Shown: positions 12,526 through 23,337 of the stretch, piece after piece
Numbering within the stretch: position 1 is the first letter of the stretch
Layout: every line of letters starts with the position of its first letter
Source: Apodemus sylvaticus
Lineage: Eukaryota > Chordata > Mammalia > Rodentia > Muridae
Reading direction: 5' to 3'
Assembly: GCF_947179515.1 (NCBI RefSeq)
Contig: NC_067474.1
Location: forward strand, 91,650,824 to 91,714,823
DNA length: 64,000 nt
Notes under the pieces: generated by a model
What the model was told of the DNA's origin: nothing
The model's database searches: none
What the model saw: only the letters and a program-made list of their open reading frames with translations
Position numbers and translations under genes: made by a program

Positions 12526-13469
12526 CAATTAATATCTACATAAGTGAAAAACTATAAACAATAATTAACATTTATTAGATTCATATTTCAAGTATGAAAA
12601 ATAATTTCAAAATATGTTATTTCAAACATATTTTTAAATACAATTTCATTTACCAAAGTCAAACTTACTCATTTCATTATACACATTTTTAATTCTTGCA
12701 GCTTGTGAAAAGAATATGAAAACAAAAAGATGGTTTAATTTTTCACATTCAAAAAGCTCAAGTAACCTAAACATAAAGTTGTTTATCATTATTATTTCTG
12801 ATAATTATTTCATTATTCAAGTAAGTATGCTTAAACTTAAGAAGTAAGGAACTCAGTAGCTTTTCAAATTCCATGATAGTGAATGGATTCATTAATGCCT
12901 TCTTTCCAAAGACCTATAAAGCAGTAAGTCCTATTGATAGGTACCCTCATACAGGCTGACCTACCAAGAAGTTTCAATGAGCCTAATGACCTGATCAAAA
13001 GAGAGAGAGACTGGCCAATCTAGCTGGAAGAAGCAGAAAAGGAATTGATCTGCCTGAGGAAAAAAAATGCCCCATGGAGCTCTATTATAGATAAGTGTTG
13101 CACAAGGCCCAGCTAAAGGTTTTACAATCAAATGAGGCTCTTAGAAAGTTATAAAACTTTTAGGAATTAAGGCCCTCTGGGACCTCTGAGAGTCCTGGTT
13201 GTAAAACTTTGAAGGGATTGGTGAGACTTTGCATCTTCCTATTATGACCTTCTTTCTATATTATGAAAAACATGCTTCTTCACCATGTACTTCCAGAAAT
13301 TGCTTTCTATCATGACCAGCAGAGGACCACAGCAACAGTACACAATCTTGGGCTAGAAGGTCACTAGTTACAAGCAGAAACAAACCCTGTCTCAATGCTA
13401 GTTATGTTTCTTTCATTTTGCTCGTGTCACAGAAATCTGAATAACATTTGTGGATAAGGAAGGGTGCTG

Positions 13470-15030
13470 TCCCTAAAGAAATGTTCAACATAATTAGTAA
13501 TCAGGGAAATGAAAATCAAATCAACCCTGAGATTCTTCTACTTTACACAAATCAGAATGGATAACTCAGGCAACAGCTGATGCTGGCAAGGATGTGGAGA
13601 AAGAAGAGCATGCCTCTATTAGTGGTGGGATTGCAAACTGTTACAACCACTTTGGAAATCAATCTGGTGGCTTATCAGAAAATTGGGAAAAAATCTGAAG
13701 ACCCAGATATACCACTCCTGGGCATATACCAAAAGATGCCCCAACATATCACAAGGACACATGTTCCACGATGTTCATAACAGCCATATTTATAACAGGA
13801 GCTGGAAAACACCCATATGTCCATCAATGAAAGAGTGAATACAGAAAATGTGCTATATTTACATAATGGAGTACTACTCAGCTTTTAAAAACAAGGGCAC
13901 CACGAATTTTGCTGGTAAATTAATAGAATATATCACCCTGGTTGGGTTAACCCCGACCCAAAAGGACATAAATGGTATGTACTCACTGATAAGTGGATAT
14001 TAGGCAGAAATTTCAAAATAACCATGATATAATCACAGACCACATGAAGCTTAACACAAAGAAAGGCAGAATTCATCATAGAAGGGGAAACCAAATAATT
14101 ACATGAGGCAGAGTGAGAGAGGAATCTGGGTTGAAGAGGTGAAGGGGAGAAAATGGGGGTCAGGATAAACTATGGGGGGGGGCAGGAAAGAAGTCCAGAG
14201 GGTGAGGAGAATGAATAGAGACATACAGTAATATGGGGTGGGGAACTGGGGGAACCACTAGAAAGTCCCATGGATATTGGAGGGTCCTGCAGTCCAAAGG
14301 AGATGACACTATCTGAAATCCCCAACAGCATGGAGCTGGAACCCAGAGACTGTCTCCCAGTAGATCTCCATGTAGATAGACATGGCCCCCAGTTAATTGA
14401 TGGGCCTACCTGGCCCACCTACCCATATCAAAAGTTTTAACCCAGAATTGTTCCTGTCTAAAGGAAATTCAGGTACAAAAACATGGAGCAGAAACAGAAA
14501 GGTCACCCAGAAATCTCCCCACCTTGGGATCCATTTCATGGGGGGACATCAAGACCTGTCACTATTACTGATGCTATGACTTGCTTATAGACAGGACCGT
14601 GGCATGGCTGTCCTCTGAGTGGCTCTGCCATCACCTAACTGAGATAGATTCAGATACTAAAGCTAACTATTGGACTGATTCTGAGGACTGGCTGAGCTGA
14701 AGGGGATTACAACCACACGGGAAGAACAACTAACAACTAATTGGACCTCTCAGAGCTCCCAGGAACTAAGCCACCAACCAAAGACTCGATAACCCTCACT
14801 ACGTATATAACAGAAGACTGCCTTTTCTGGCCTCAGTGGGAGGGGATGGTCCTGTGGAGGCTTGTTGCAACAGAGAAGGAGAATGCCTAAGGGATGAGAT
14901 ATTACAGGGGAATGGGTGGATGACAACTCTCCTAGAGGAGAAGGCGAAGGGACATGTGGTAGAGGAGAGACTGGGAGGGAGAACAACATTTGAAAGGTAA
15001 ATAAATAAAATGATTACTTTTTAAAAGGGT
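13470..15030 (+). mobile_element. Old 5'-truncated L1 (ORF2 tail and 3' UTR)
   Basis: Starts in the ORF2 C-terminal region; the frame at 13580-13780 retains the 'MLARMWRKKSMPLLVVG' and 'PLLGIYQK' patterns seen in younger copies at 19030-19230. It continues through 'cactgataagtggatatta' into a long 3' UTR of about 1 kb, ending near 'gtaaataaataaaatgatt'. Many substitutions and indels mark an ancient insertion. No functional product. Confidence 0.8.
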
Positions 15031-15235
15031 GCAGTTAGGGGAAACTAGTCAGAGCTTGATATCATGAGCACTGCCTCAGTAGCACTTCTCCAATCTCTAA
15101 TCCACCTCAAAACATGCAGTCAAAGATATCCACTATAAGAGATTATTCACATTTACTTAAAACCAACAGCGTTCTAATGTAATTCTGTAATCCTAACAGC
15201 ATCATAGATTAATTCCTCATAAGAATACGCCCTTG

Positions 15236-15423
15236 GACTGGTGTGGTGGCTCAGACAGTAAAGTCATCCACTGCCAAGGCTTATGGCCCGAGTTTAATCC
15301 CTGGAAAATGATGAAATGTATTGACTTTGTCCTATTATCTTAGCAGATATTCTGTGGCATATATGTGCATGCAATGGCATTCACACAGATACACACACCC
15401 ACAGAAATACACAGGGTAGGCAA
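15236..15423 (+). mobile_element. B3-like tRNA-derived SINE
   Basis: The left part has the SINE polymerase III promoter layout: an A-box-like 'ggtggctcag' and a B-box-like 'gagtttaatccctgg' about 50 bp later. The right part carries the 'catgcaatggcattcacaca' type tail typical of rodent B2/B3 elements. Diverged, and followed directly by an (AG)n tract. Confidence 0.6.
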
Positions 15424-15451
15424 GGAGAGAAAGAGAGAGAGAGATAGAGAT

Positions 15452-15512
<61 letters not shown>
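15424..15512. repeat. (AG)n microsatellite
   Basis: Nearly pure GA dinucleotides with a few GATA interruptions at the left end. Open reverse-strand frames here encode only Ser-Leu runs and are artefacts of the repeat. It probably grew from the tail of the adjacent SINE. Confidence 0.95.
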
Positions 15513-15515
<3 letters not shown>

Positions 15516-18500
15516 GACAGAGATAATGTGGAAAGAGAATGAATAAACAATAATACAAATTAATAAAGAAAACAAGAAGAGTTTGTTTCAGTTTTGTAAC
15601 GCTCATATTAATTCTGGAAATAATATTATGGTTAAAAATGTTCAGGTTAGTATCTTTGAATTAAGAATATATGTCTTTAAATAATACAGCATCTTCCAGT
15701 CAAGTGCTACAGAAATATCTCCCTCCATAGCAAAGGGTGCCAGCTGCCTCTTTTATATAAATGAGTTAAAATAGAATGTTTTAGAAGCAAATTATTTAGT
15801 ATCCCATTTTATACAATTGGAAATATGTCAATAATTGTATTCTTGTACCTTGCCTGATTGTATTCTGATACACGCAGAAATTAGTTTTGAAGAAATATCA
15901 GTAGTGGTAGTTGGAAGGAGGAACAAACATTTTCCCTGTTCCTTTTGTCTGCCAGGAGGGTTGTCAAAATCAGTCCTGTGCACAGCATAGAAATCAGAGC
16001 AACTAGGCTTCTGTGTACTAGGATAGCTTCTCTTCAGAAAACACAATAGACACAGACACTCTTTTATGTCAAGACACTGCATTTAGTTGCTGTGTAACAA
16101 ACAGACGACCTTTTCTCATAACGTATTTTGAATTATTATGAAGCTGCCTCACAATTTAGAGTAGCCATGTTTCTTCTGCAGTAGTTTCCTGTTCTGTTGC
16201 TTTTACAAAAAGATCACCTGGGACAATTAACAGTGAATTGAAGGGAGACTGTGTTCATATTATCTGAAGTCACAGTTGGTATGGAGGTTGGTATGGGATA
16301 AATATATCTCATGTCTTATAATTATTATTCTGATGTATGAAGGAAAATCTGCAACATATTCTTTGCAATTTCTCTGTAACCACTTTTGAAATGCTGTCCT
16401 ATTTCTAGGGAACATTTGTAGAAAGGGCAAGGGAGAAATTTTGCTACATTTCAAACAAATATAATTCTTACCAAGAAGGGATTTAAATATCTTTGCATGT
16501 TTATTGTCAGAAAAGATTTTCCCTCTTTATTGGTCTTTGCAAAAAGTCACAGCATCATATTTTAGCCACCTTATAGATTTTATCCATTAAGAAACCTCAG
16601 ACACAATAAGTTATTTTATTTATTTTTTTAACTTTTCTCCAAAAAGCATAAGTCTGGATTGGTACTTTAGAAAATTAGCATAAATTATCATATGACAATT
16701 ACAAATACATTTTAATGACTTCTGTGCAATGACATTCTTATAGAAGCCTGCCACTAATGTCACAAGACTTTGTTCTTGGAAGATTGGCAGCTCCCTCTAC
16801 TGTTTCCCTGGGTATGGTGCGGGGAACCTAGGCCTGACCCTTTGTACAATTTCCTTTCCTGTGATGCTGGGCCTTCACAACTTGTCAATTAATGGCCTTC
16901 AAGCTGGCAAGCTTTCAAACACGAGCGGACTTTCAGCAGTTGGATGGCACCTTTAGGACACCTGCTTCGACAAGCGATCTACTGCAAACGAAAGTTTGAT
17001 GCTGCTATTAAAGCAGAGACTGTGAATCACACCCTTTTCTCTGGAGCTTTCTATTTTTGTATATATCCGTCTGGTCTGTTTACAACAGATGCAGGCTCTG
17101 AAAAGCAGTTCTGCTTGGCGGTGAAAATATGTGTCTTCATAATCTCATTTCTTTTATATTTTTACAGAAACATTTATTTTTATGAGGCTCAGATTGGTGG
17201 ATAGCTTGCTCTTCTTGACCTCATTCACATAATATGTGCAAACCAACATTTTTTCATCTCTATCTTGCAGGATTCATTTCTCATAATACAGTCTACATTT
17301 CTTCTAATTATACTTTCTCTTTTGTGACGATTGAGGAAAAAAAGAAACAGGTTCTAGTCTTCCTTCAAATAGAAATTTCCAGAAACAAGTCTGCATTTGT
17401 AATAAATTTTTCATATACTATGAGGTCGTCTAGTCAAGAACAAAAGGATCCATTATGCTGCAGTTTTGTAGCTATTTCAGCTTATGTGACAAGGAAAAAA
17501 TAACCCACTTCATCTGCTAAAACATGTAGAACTGTAAACTTCTTTTTAGTTTGCCTGAAATGAATTCTGATAACAGCATAAATGACGATATTAAATTAAT
17601 CTAAAACATGTAAGACAATAAGAAATAAAACTTGACTCGATTACCTTGTCTGTTCTCAAAATTATTGCCAATTGTTTAAAATTGACAATGTCATTTTGAC
17701 ATACAGGCTCTTTCCCTTTAGCATTGTTGAGTGCATTGGGTTTCATTTTGTTTTCTTTCTTTCTTTTTTTCTGGATAAATTTCACAGTGTAGTATAAGCT
17801 AACTTCAAATTCCAGGCCCGCCCCTGTCTAGCACTCAAGTTCTGATATTGTAAGCATGTAGCACTAGGATTTACCCAATGCTGGTTAACTAAACTCAAAC
17901 CACCATGGGTATTATCACTTTTCAAATAGAATACCCCAATATCACTTTTTTTGCATAAAACTTATTTCTGATATGAAAAATAACAAAAGAAAAAGTAAAA
18001 TTTTCTGAAAAATGATCCTGGATTCTTGCATTTAAATAATTGTTCTAGACAATTGCAATATGATTGATTATGCCATCTAGTACAAGCATTCTCTCTGGGA
18101 AATGAGATACTCTGTAGAGATGATTCACAGACTAATGTATAGAGAATGTCACCTCTTCCCTTTATTCTTATTAAGGGATCATAAGAAAGTGCTAGGATAA
18201 ACTGATAAAATACTACCCTACATTTGAAGTATGAAGCAATTTTGTTAGGATTGGGACATATTAATAAACAAGCTAATATATCAAAAGTCATGTAAGAATA
18301 CACTTAAAATATTTTAAAAATTTTGAAAGAAATAGCAGGTAAATTAAGACATCAGTTTTTAAACTAGCATATCCTAAGAAAATGTCTACTTCTATATGGT
18401 AAGGAAATAATCTTGCAAATTAAGAGGAAGAAATGTCAATTTTACTGTATAAGCAAATGACATAATTTTATACACAGTGGTTTCTTAAAACTTGAATTAT

Positions 18501-18522
18501 TTTTCTCTTAGAAATGTTTTAT
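15513..18522. other. Unique DNA, no gene seen
   Basis: No repeat family recognised. It is AT-rich at both ends, with a more balanced segment at 16730-17480 listed separately. Small open frames at 16944-17204 and 17234-17503 have no recognisable domains. Confidence 0.5.
16730..17480. promoter_or_regulatory. Candidate conserved non-coding element
   Basis: A repeat-free segment with more balanced base composition and several CpGs (for example 'acgagcgg', 'ttcgacaagcga') in otherwise CpG-poor AT-rich DNA. It includes a homeodomain-type core 'gtcaattaatggcc' near 16885-16898. Kept CpGs and lack of repeats are typical of constrained regulatory DNA, but I cannot test conservation. It could equally be a chance unique island. 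Confidence 0.3.
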
Positions 18523-18523
18523 A

Positions 18524-18556
18524 GGGCATTGAGTAGTACCCCATGCCTTTGTTTTT
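18524..18556 (+). mobile_element. B1 SINE, left half
   Basis: The 5' part of a B1, ending 'ccatgccttt', interrupted here by a reverse-strand L1. The rest resumes at 19688. The interrupted position lies just after the A-box region of B1. Confidence 0.6.
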
Positions 18557-19671
18557 TTTTAATCAATATATTTTTTATTTACATTTCAAATGATTTCCCC
18601 TTTTCTGGCCCCACACTCCCTGAAAGTCACATAAGACCCCTTCCCTCCCCTTGTTCTCCCACCCACCCCTTCCCACTTCCCTGTTCTGGTTTTGCCTTAT
18701 ACTGCTACACTGAGTCTTTCCAGAACCAGGGGCCACTCCTCCATTTTTCTTGTACCTCATTTGATGTGTGGATTATGTTTTGGGTATTCCAGTTTTCCAG
18801 GCAAATATCCACTTATTAGTGAGTGTATACCATGATTGATCTTTTGAGACTGGGTTACCTCACTTAGTATGATGTTCTCCAGCTCCATCCATTAGCCTAA
18901 GAATTTCACGAATTCATTGTTTCTAATGGCTGAATAGGACTGCATTGTGTATATATACATTTTTTGCATCCATTCTTCTGTTGAGGGATACCTGGGTTCT
19001 TTCCAGCTTCTGGCTATTATAAATAGGGCTTCTATGAACATAGTAGAGCATGTGTCTTTATTACATGCTGGGAATCCTCTGGGTATATGCCCAGGAGTGG
19101 TATAGCAGGATCTTTCGGAAGTGACGTGCCTAGTTTTCTGAGGAACCGCCAGACTGGTTTCCAGAGTGGTTGTACCAATTTGCAACCCCACCAGCATTGG
19201 AGGAGTGTTCCTCTTTCTCCACATCCTAGCCAACACCTGCTGTCTCCTGAATTTTTAATCTTAGCCATTCTGACTGCTGTAGGGTGAAATCTCAGGGTTG
19301 TTTTGATTTGCTTTTCCCTGATGACTGATGAAGTTGAGCATTTTTAAGATGTTTCTCTGCCATCTGAAGTTCTTCAGGTGAGAATTCTTTGTTTAAATCT
19401 GTATCCCATTTTTTAATAGGGTTATTTGGTTTTCTGGGGTCTAAATTCTTGAGTTCTTTGTATATATTTGATATTAGCCCTCTATCTGATGTAGAGTTGG
19501 TGAAGATCTTTTCCCAATTTGTTGGTTGCCGATTTGTCCTTTTGATGGTGTCCTTTGCTTTACAGAAACTTTGTGATTTTATGAGGTCCCATTTGTCAAT
19601 TCTCGATCTTAAAGCATACGCTATTGGTGTTCTGTTCAGGAACTTTCCCCCTGTACCGATGTCCTCAAGGG
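18557..19671 (-). mobile_element. L1-G: 5'-truncated rat-type L1 inside a B1
   Basis: Reverse-strand L1 of about 1.1 kb: poly(T) at the left (its poly(A)), a rat-type 3' UTR, then the C-terminal part of ORF2. The stretch 19292-19708 reads in frame as 'DIGTGGKFLNRTPIAYALRS' and onward for about 120 codons; downstream codons are frameshifted near 19292. It is flanked by 'ccatgcctttgttttt' (18541-18556) and 'ccatacctttgttttt' (19672-19687), a 16-bp target duplication with one mismatch. The insertion split a B1. It has no endonuclease or reverse transcriptase domain, so it cannot act alone. Confidence 0.9.
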
Positions 19672-19687
19672 CCATACCTTTGTTTTT

Positions 19688-19800
19688 ATCATAGAAAGGC
19701 AGAGGCAAGCAAATCTCTAAGAATACAAGGCAAGCCTTGTTGATAAACTGACTTCCAGGTCAGATACACCTGCATAGTGAGACCCTGTCTCAAAAGAAAG
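19688..19800 (+). mobile_element. B1 SINE, right half
   Basis: Continues the B1 broken at 18556: 'aggcagaggcaagcaaatct', then the B1 right portion, ending 'gagaccctgtctcaaaa'. Together the two halves give one B1 of roughly normal length once L1-G and one copy of the duplication are removed. Confidence 0.75.
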
Positions 19801-20787
19801 GAACAAACCATCAAACAGAAACAACTCATAAGCTATGGAAGTTGAGCCCATAACAATGAAATAAAGAATAATGCTTTGATATTTTACCTTTTGGTCTATC
19901 AACTGTTTTTCATTCATTGAAAATTATGAAGATGAAATGTTTTTGGTATGTTCTGAAATACAAATTTGAACTATGTATGATTGTATTGATTAATAACACA
20001 TAAAATATTTTAATTTGAATTTAAAGAGACATTTCACGTAGTTCTCAGTGAAATAGTGTAAGGAGATTATTTTTACGGATCAATTTATTTATGCACTCAT
20101 TAAAATATGTGAAGATCCATTTTTAAAATTTGAAGCATGTCTCCTAGGTTTTGCCTCTCCCTGTCCACCTCCTTCTTTAATAGTATTCACTAAAGCACAA
20201 AGCCATTTAGTATAACAGCTGTAGTGCTGAGAGGCATGTAATGCTTCATCGTCATGTGTTAAGCTCCTAGTTTGCAAGGATAAGATCCAGTAAACCCACA
20301 TTTCAACTGTGAATTCATAGTAGTAAAGCCCAGGCATGGTAGGTATGAAGCTGTAGTTACTTCCTAAATTCTGACTCTATGACCAGACAGCATAGTTATC
20401 AGAAACTGTTGAAACAGCTGTTCTTCAAGCAAGCATACCTAAAATAAAATTTCAGTCTGAGACATTATAGATAATGATCTTAAAAATTCTCACATCTGTT
20501 GTTTTTGAGAAATAGCTGCTTCCATAACTTTTTGTATAAATCTTTGCAAAAATTCTTTACAGTAAAATACCTCATTATAGAACTGGTACATATTCATTTA
20601 CAGAGAGATTTTGTTTTTCCATCACTCAATATTAAAAATAAATTGCATATTTATTACTAAGCATTGCAGGGGAAATTGAAACACATCAATGACTTGTAGA
20701 TGTTCAGGTGTTCCTGATTATTAATACAGAGAGGACAGGCTATATCAATAGTTTACATCACAGTAATTGTTCTTTTGCAGATGCTTC
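19801..20787. other. Unique AT-rich DNA, no gene seen
   Basis: No repeat or gene recognised. This is the pre-insertion flank of L1-A. Confidence 0.5.
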
Positions 20788-20802
20788 AAAAGTAATTAGT
20801 TG
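20788..20802. repeat. Target-site duplication of L1-A, left copy
   Basis: 'aaaagtaattagttg', identical to 27430-27444. It begins with A-run sequence, so the nicked opposite strand had a TTTT-type L1 endonuclease site. Confidence 0.95.
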
Positions 20803-22004
20803 GGCAGCAGTGGCGGCGGCTGCGGCAGCAGCAGCAGTAGCTGGTCCAGCTGAAGGGCCATCAGCGGTGCAACCAAGGCGACACAGGGTCCAGTTAGGCC
20901 CTGCGCCCACGACCACTGACCTTCGCTGACCAGCCGGGCGGCAAGCAGCTGCGGTTCTGCGGAGCCTTTCGCTGCACGGAAGCCACTTCAGAACTCGGCT
21001 TCCCGCCAGTCAGGAGAGACTCACCTCCATCTTGATTCCGGGCTCCAGAGATCGGACAGACTGAGGTACACAAACATAATCCTAGGCCCAACACCGCAGG
21101 GGTCTGAGCCTGACGGGCGTTGGCCTGAACCCAGGCCCTGGGCTGTTCGAGTGGCCATCGGGGTGCCATCCCAGCCAGGAGTTTTTTTTGCCCTGGCCGG
21201 CGCACAAGCCGCCATTTTGCCTACAGGACCCAGAGTGCTCAGGAGGGCAGAGACTGCTAACAAGCGTAGCCTGAGGCTAACAAAACGGGGGTCTAGGCCC
21301 CAAAAGGCAAAGGACTGACCTCAAGAACTGGGCGGCTTGGTGGGCCATCTGTGTGTCAACCCGCCCAGGAGGTTATTAGCACAACAGACTCTCCCGGTGC
21401 TTTCGGGGAGCGCGGACGCGCACGCCCGCCATCCGGGTCACCTGGCAGACCCAATTAACAGTCATAGCCCTAGGGGAACTTTGCTCGGACCTTGGCCACC
21501 CAGGCTTTTGCCTGGACTCAGGGCCTGGGCGACAAGGCTAACCTAGTGTGCGCCAACACGGTTGGGGAAATCGGCTGCCCAGCTGAGTGAGAGGAACACA
21601 GGGGAGGTCACAGCAGCATACACCTTCGGAGCTCCCTGGGGGTGCACACGGGTTCCATCTGGTCCACAGACACAATCTGGGGCAAGGCCTCAGTCAGAAG
21701 CCCTCAGGTCAACTCTCTCCGCTTCAGATCAGCCTGGGCAGCCTCATCACATCTCCAGGTCCCTCAAGAGGCTAGTGGGGGCTTCCAGGCGGCCAGCTGG
21801 GAGAAGTCGGTGTGCTCCAATAAATCCTGCGGGCCCCAGCGGGAGCCTTCAGGTGCCTGCTTCAGGATCTGAACAGCCTGGACAGCAGCACCCTGTCTAC
21901 AGGCAGTGCAGGGTGTAAGCTGTGCACCAGAGGCCAACGGGAAGGGGCAGCTTGCACTGGTGAGTCCAGCACTGACAAGACCAAGTAACACCAGTGAGAG
22001 CTAG
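20803..22004 (+). promoter_or_regulatory. L1-A 5' UTR / CpG-rich internal promoter
   Basis: A GC- and CpG-rich 1.2-kb region in AT-rich DNA, starting with GGC/GCA-rich sequence and leading to the ORF1 ATG at 22005. Two YY1-like cores are visible: 'cctccatcttg' near 21026 and 'gccgccattttgcc' near 21209. L1 5' UTRs act as RNA polymerase II promoters; that function is inferred for this copy. The same region, reversed, lies at 56758-57585 in L1-E. The ORF1-proximal 300 bp is the unit that is duplicated in L1-F. Confidence 0.8.
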
Positions 22005-23278
22005 ATGGCAAAAGGCAAACGCAGGAACGTCACTAACAGAAATCAAGGCAATATGGTAACATCTGAACCCAATTCTCCTCTACCAGCATGTCCTGGATAC
22101 CCCATCACACCAGTAAAACAAGATTTGGATTAAAAATCACTGGTCATGATGCTGGTACAGGAACACATGAAGGACATACATAAAGAAATTCAGGAGAAAA
22201 TGGATCAAAAGTTAGAAGCCCTTGCAAGGGAAACACAAAAATCATTGAAAGAAATCCAGGAGAATACAAAAGCCAACAAGGAGGAAATGCAAAAAACACT
22301 TAAAGAAATACAGGAGAACTTTGCTCAACAGGCTGAGGTCATGAAAGACGAAACACAAAAATCTCTTAAAGAAATACAGGAGAACTTTGGTCAACAGGCT
22401 GAGGTCATGAAAGAAAAAACACAAAAATCTCTTAAAGAATTACAGGAAAGCACAAACAAGCAAGTGAAGGAGCTAAGCAAAGCCATCCAGGATCTAAAAT
22501 CAGAACTAGAAACAACTAAGAAAACTCAAAAGGAGACATTTTGGAGATAGAAAGCCTTGGGAAGAAATCAGGGGACAGAGATGCAAATATCAACAACAGA
22601 ATACAAGAATAAAAGAAAGAATCTCAGATGCTGAAGATTCCATAGAAACCATGGACTCAACAGTTAAAGAAAATGCAAAATGCAAAAAGCTTGTAACCCA
22701 AAATATCCAGGAAATCCAGGACACAATGAGTGAGAAGACCAAACCTAAGGATTATAGGCATAGATGAGAGTGAAGATTTACAACTTAAAGGGCCAGCAAA
22801 TATCTTCAATAAAATTATGGAAGAAAACTTCCCTAACCTAAAGAGAGAGATGACCATGAATATACAAGAAGCCTACAGAACTCCAAACAGACTGGACCAG
22901 AACAGAAATACTTCCCGTCACATAATAATCAAAACACCAAATGTTCTAAACAAAGAAAGAATACTAAAGGCAGTAAGAGAAAAAGGCCAAGTAACATATA
23001 AAGGAAGACCTATCAGAATCACAGCAGACTTTTCACCTGAGACTATGAAGGCTAGAAGGTCCTGGGCAGATCTCATGCAGACTCTAAGAGAACACAAATG
23101 CCAACCAAAACTACTATATCCAGCAAAACTCTCAATCACCATAGATGGAGAAACTAACATATTTCACGACAAAACCAAGTTTACCCAATATCTATCCACA
23201 AACCCAGCCCTAAAAAGGATAATAGGAGGACAACACCAATACAAGGAGGGAAACTTCACCCTGAAAAAAGCAAGATAG
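22005..23278 (+). pseudogene. L1-A ORF1 (RNA-binding protein), broken
   Basis: ORF1 encodes the L1 RNA-binding chaperone, which trimerises through a coiled coil and packages L1 RNA in cytoplasmic particles. Start ATG 22005 follows 'gagctag' and reads MAKGKRRNVTNRNQ. Codon 43 is TAA (22131-22133), where L1-F has TTA (Leu). After that, 22146-22550 gives a coiled coil with TQKSLKEIQEN-type repeats, including one 66-bp unit more than L1-B. Two 1-base losses between 22535 and 22610 and a further indel near 22730 shift the frame. From 22730 to the TAG at 23278 the RRM-like and C-terminal domains are open. No intact protein can be made. Confidence 0.9.
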
Positions 23279-23337
23279 TAACCTTTCATCAAACCCAAAA
23301 GAAGTTAAGCAATCAAATTTAAAAAATAACGTCAAAA

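Larger units (their letters stand above)
5305..13465. other. Long unique AT-rich stretch, no gene seen
   Basis: About 8 kb with no L1, SINE or LTR that I can identify and no convincing coding frame. It holds a pyrimidine-rich tract (about 5998-6140), short AT-dinucleotide tracts near 6995-7065 and 12465-12525, and two small inverted repeats reported separately. The longest open frames are under 100 codons with no recognisable features. Very old repeats could be hidden here. Confidence 0.5.

Noticed and set aside
15335..15606. Three overlapping Ser/Leu-rich reverse-strand frames
   Set aside because: Low-complexity translation of the (AG)n microsatellite.
16944..17503. Two frames of 86-89 codons in the candidate conserved segment
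   Set aside because: They have stops in all extensions and no recognisable protein features; the segment looks regulatory rather than coding, if it is functional at all.
20708..20929. 73-codon frame with a poly-alanine run
   Set aside because: Crosses the target duplication and the L1-A 5' end; the alanines come from GGC/GCA repeats of the 5' UTR.
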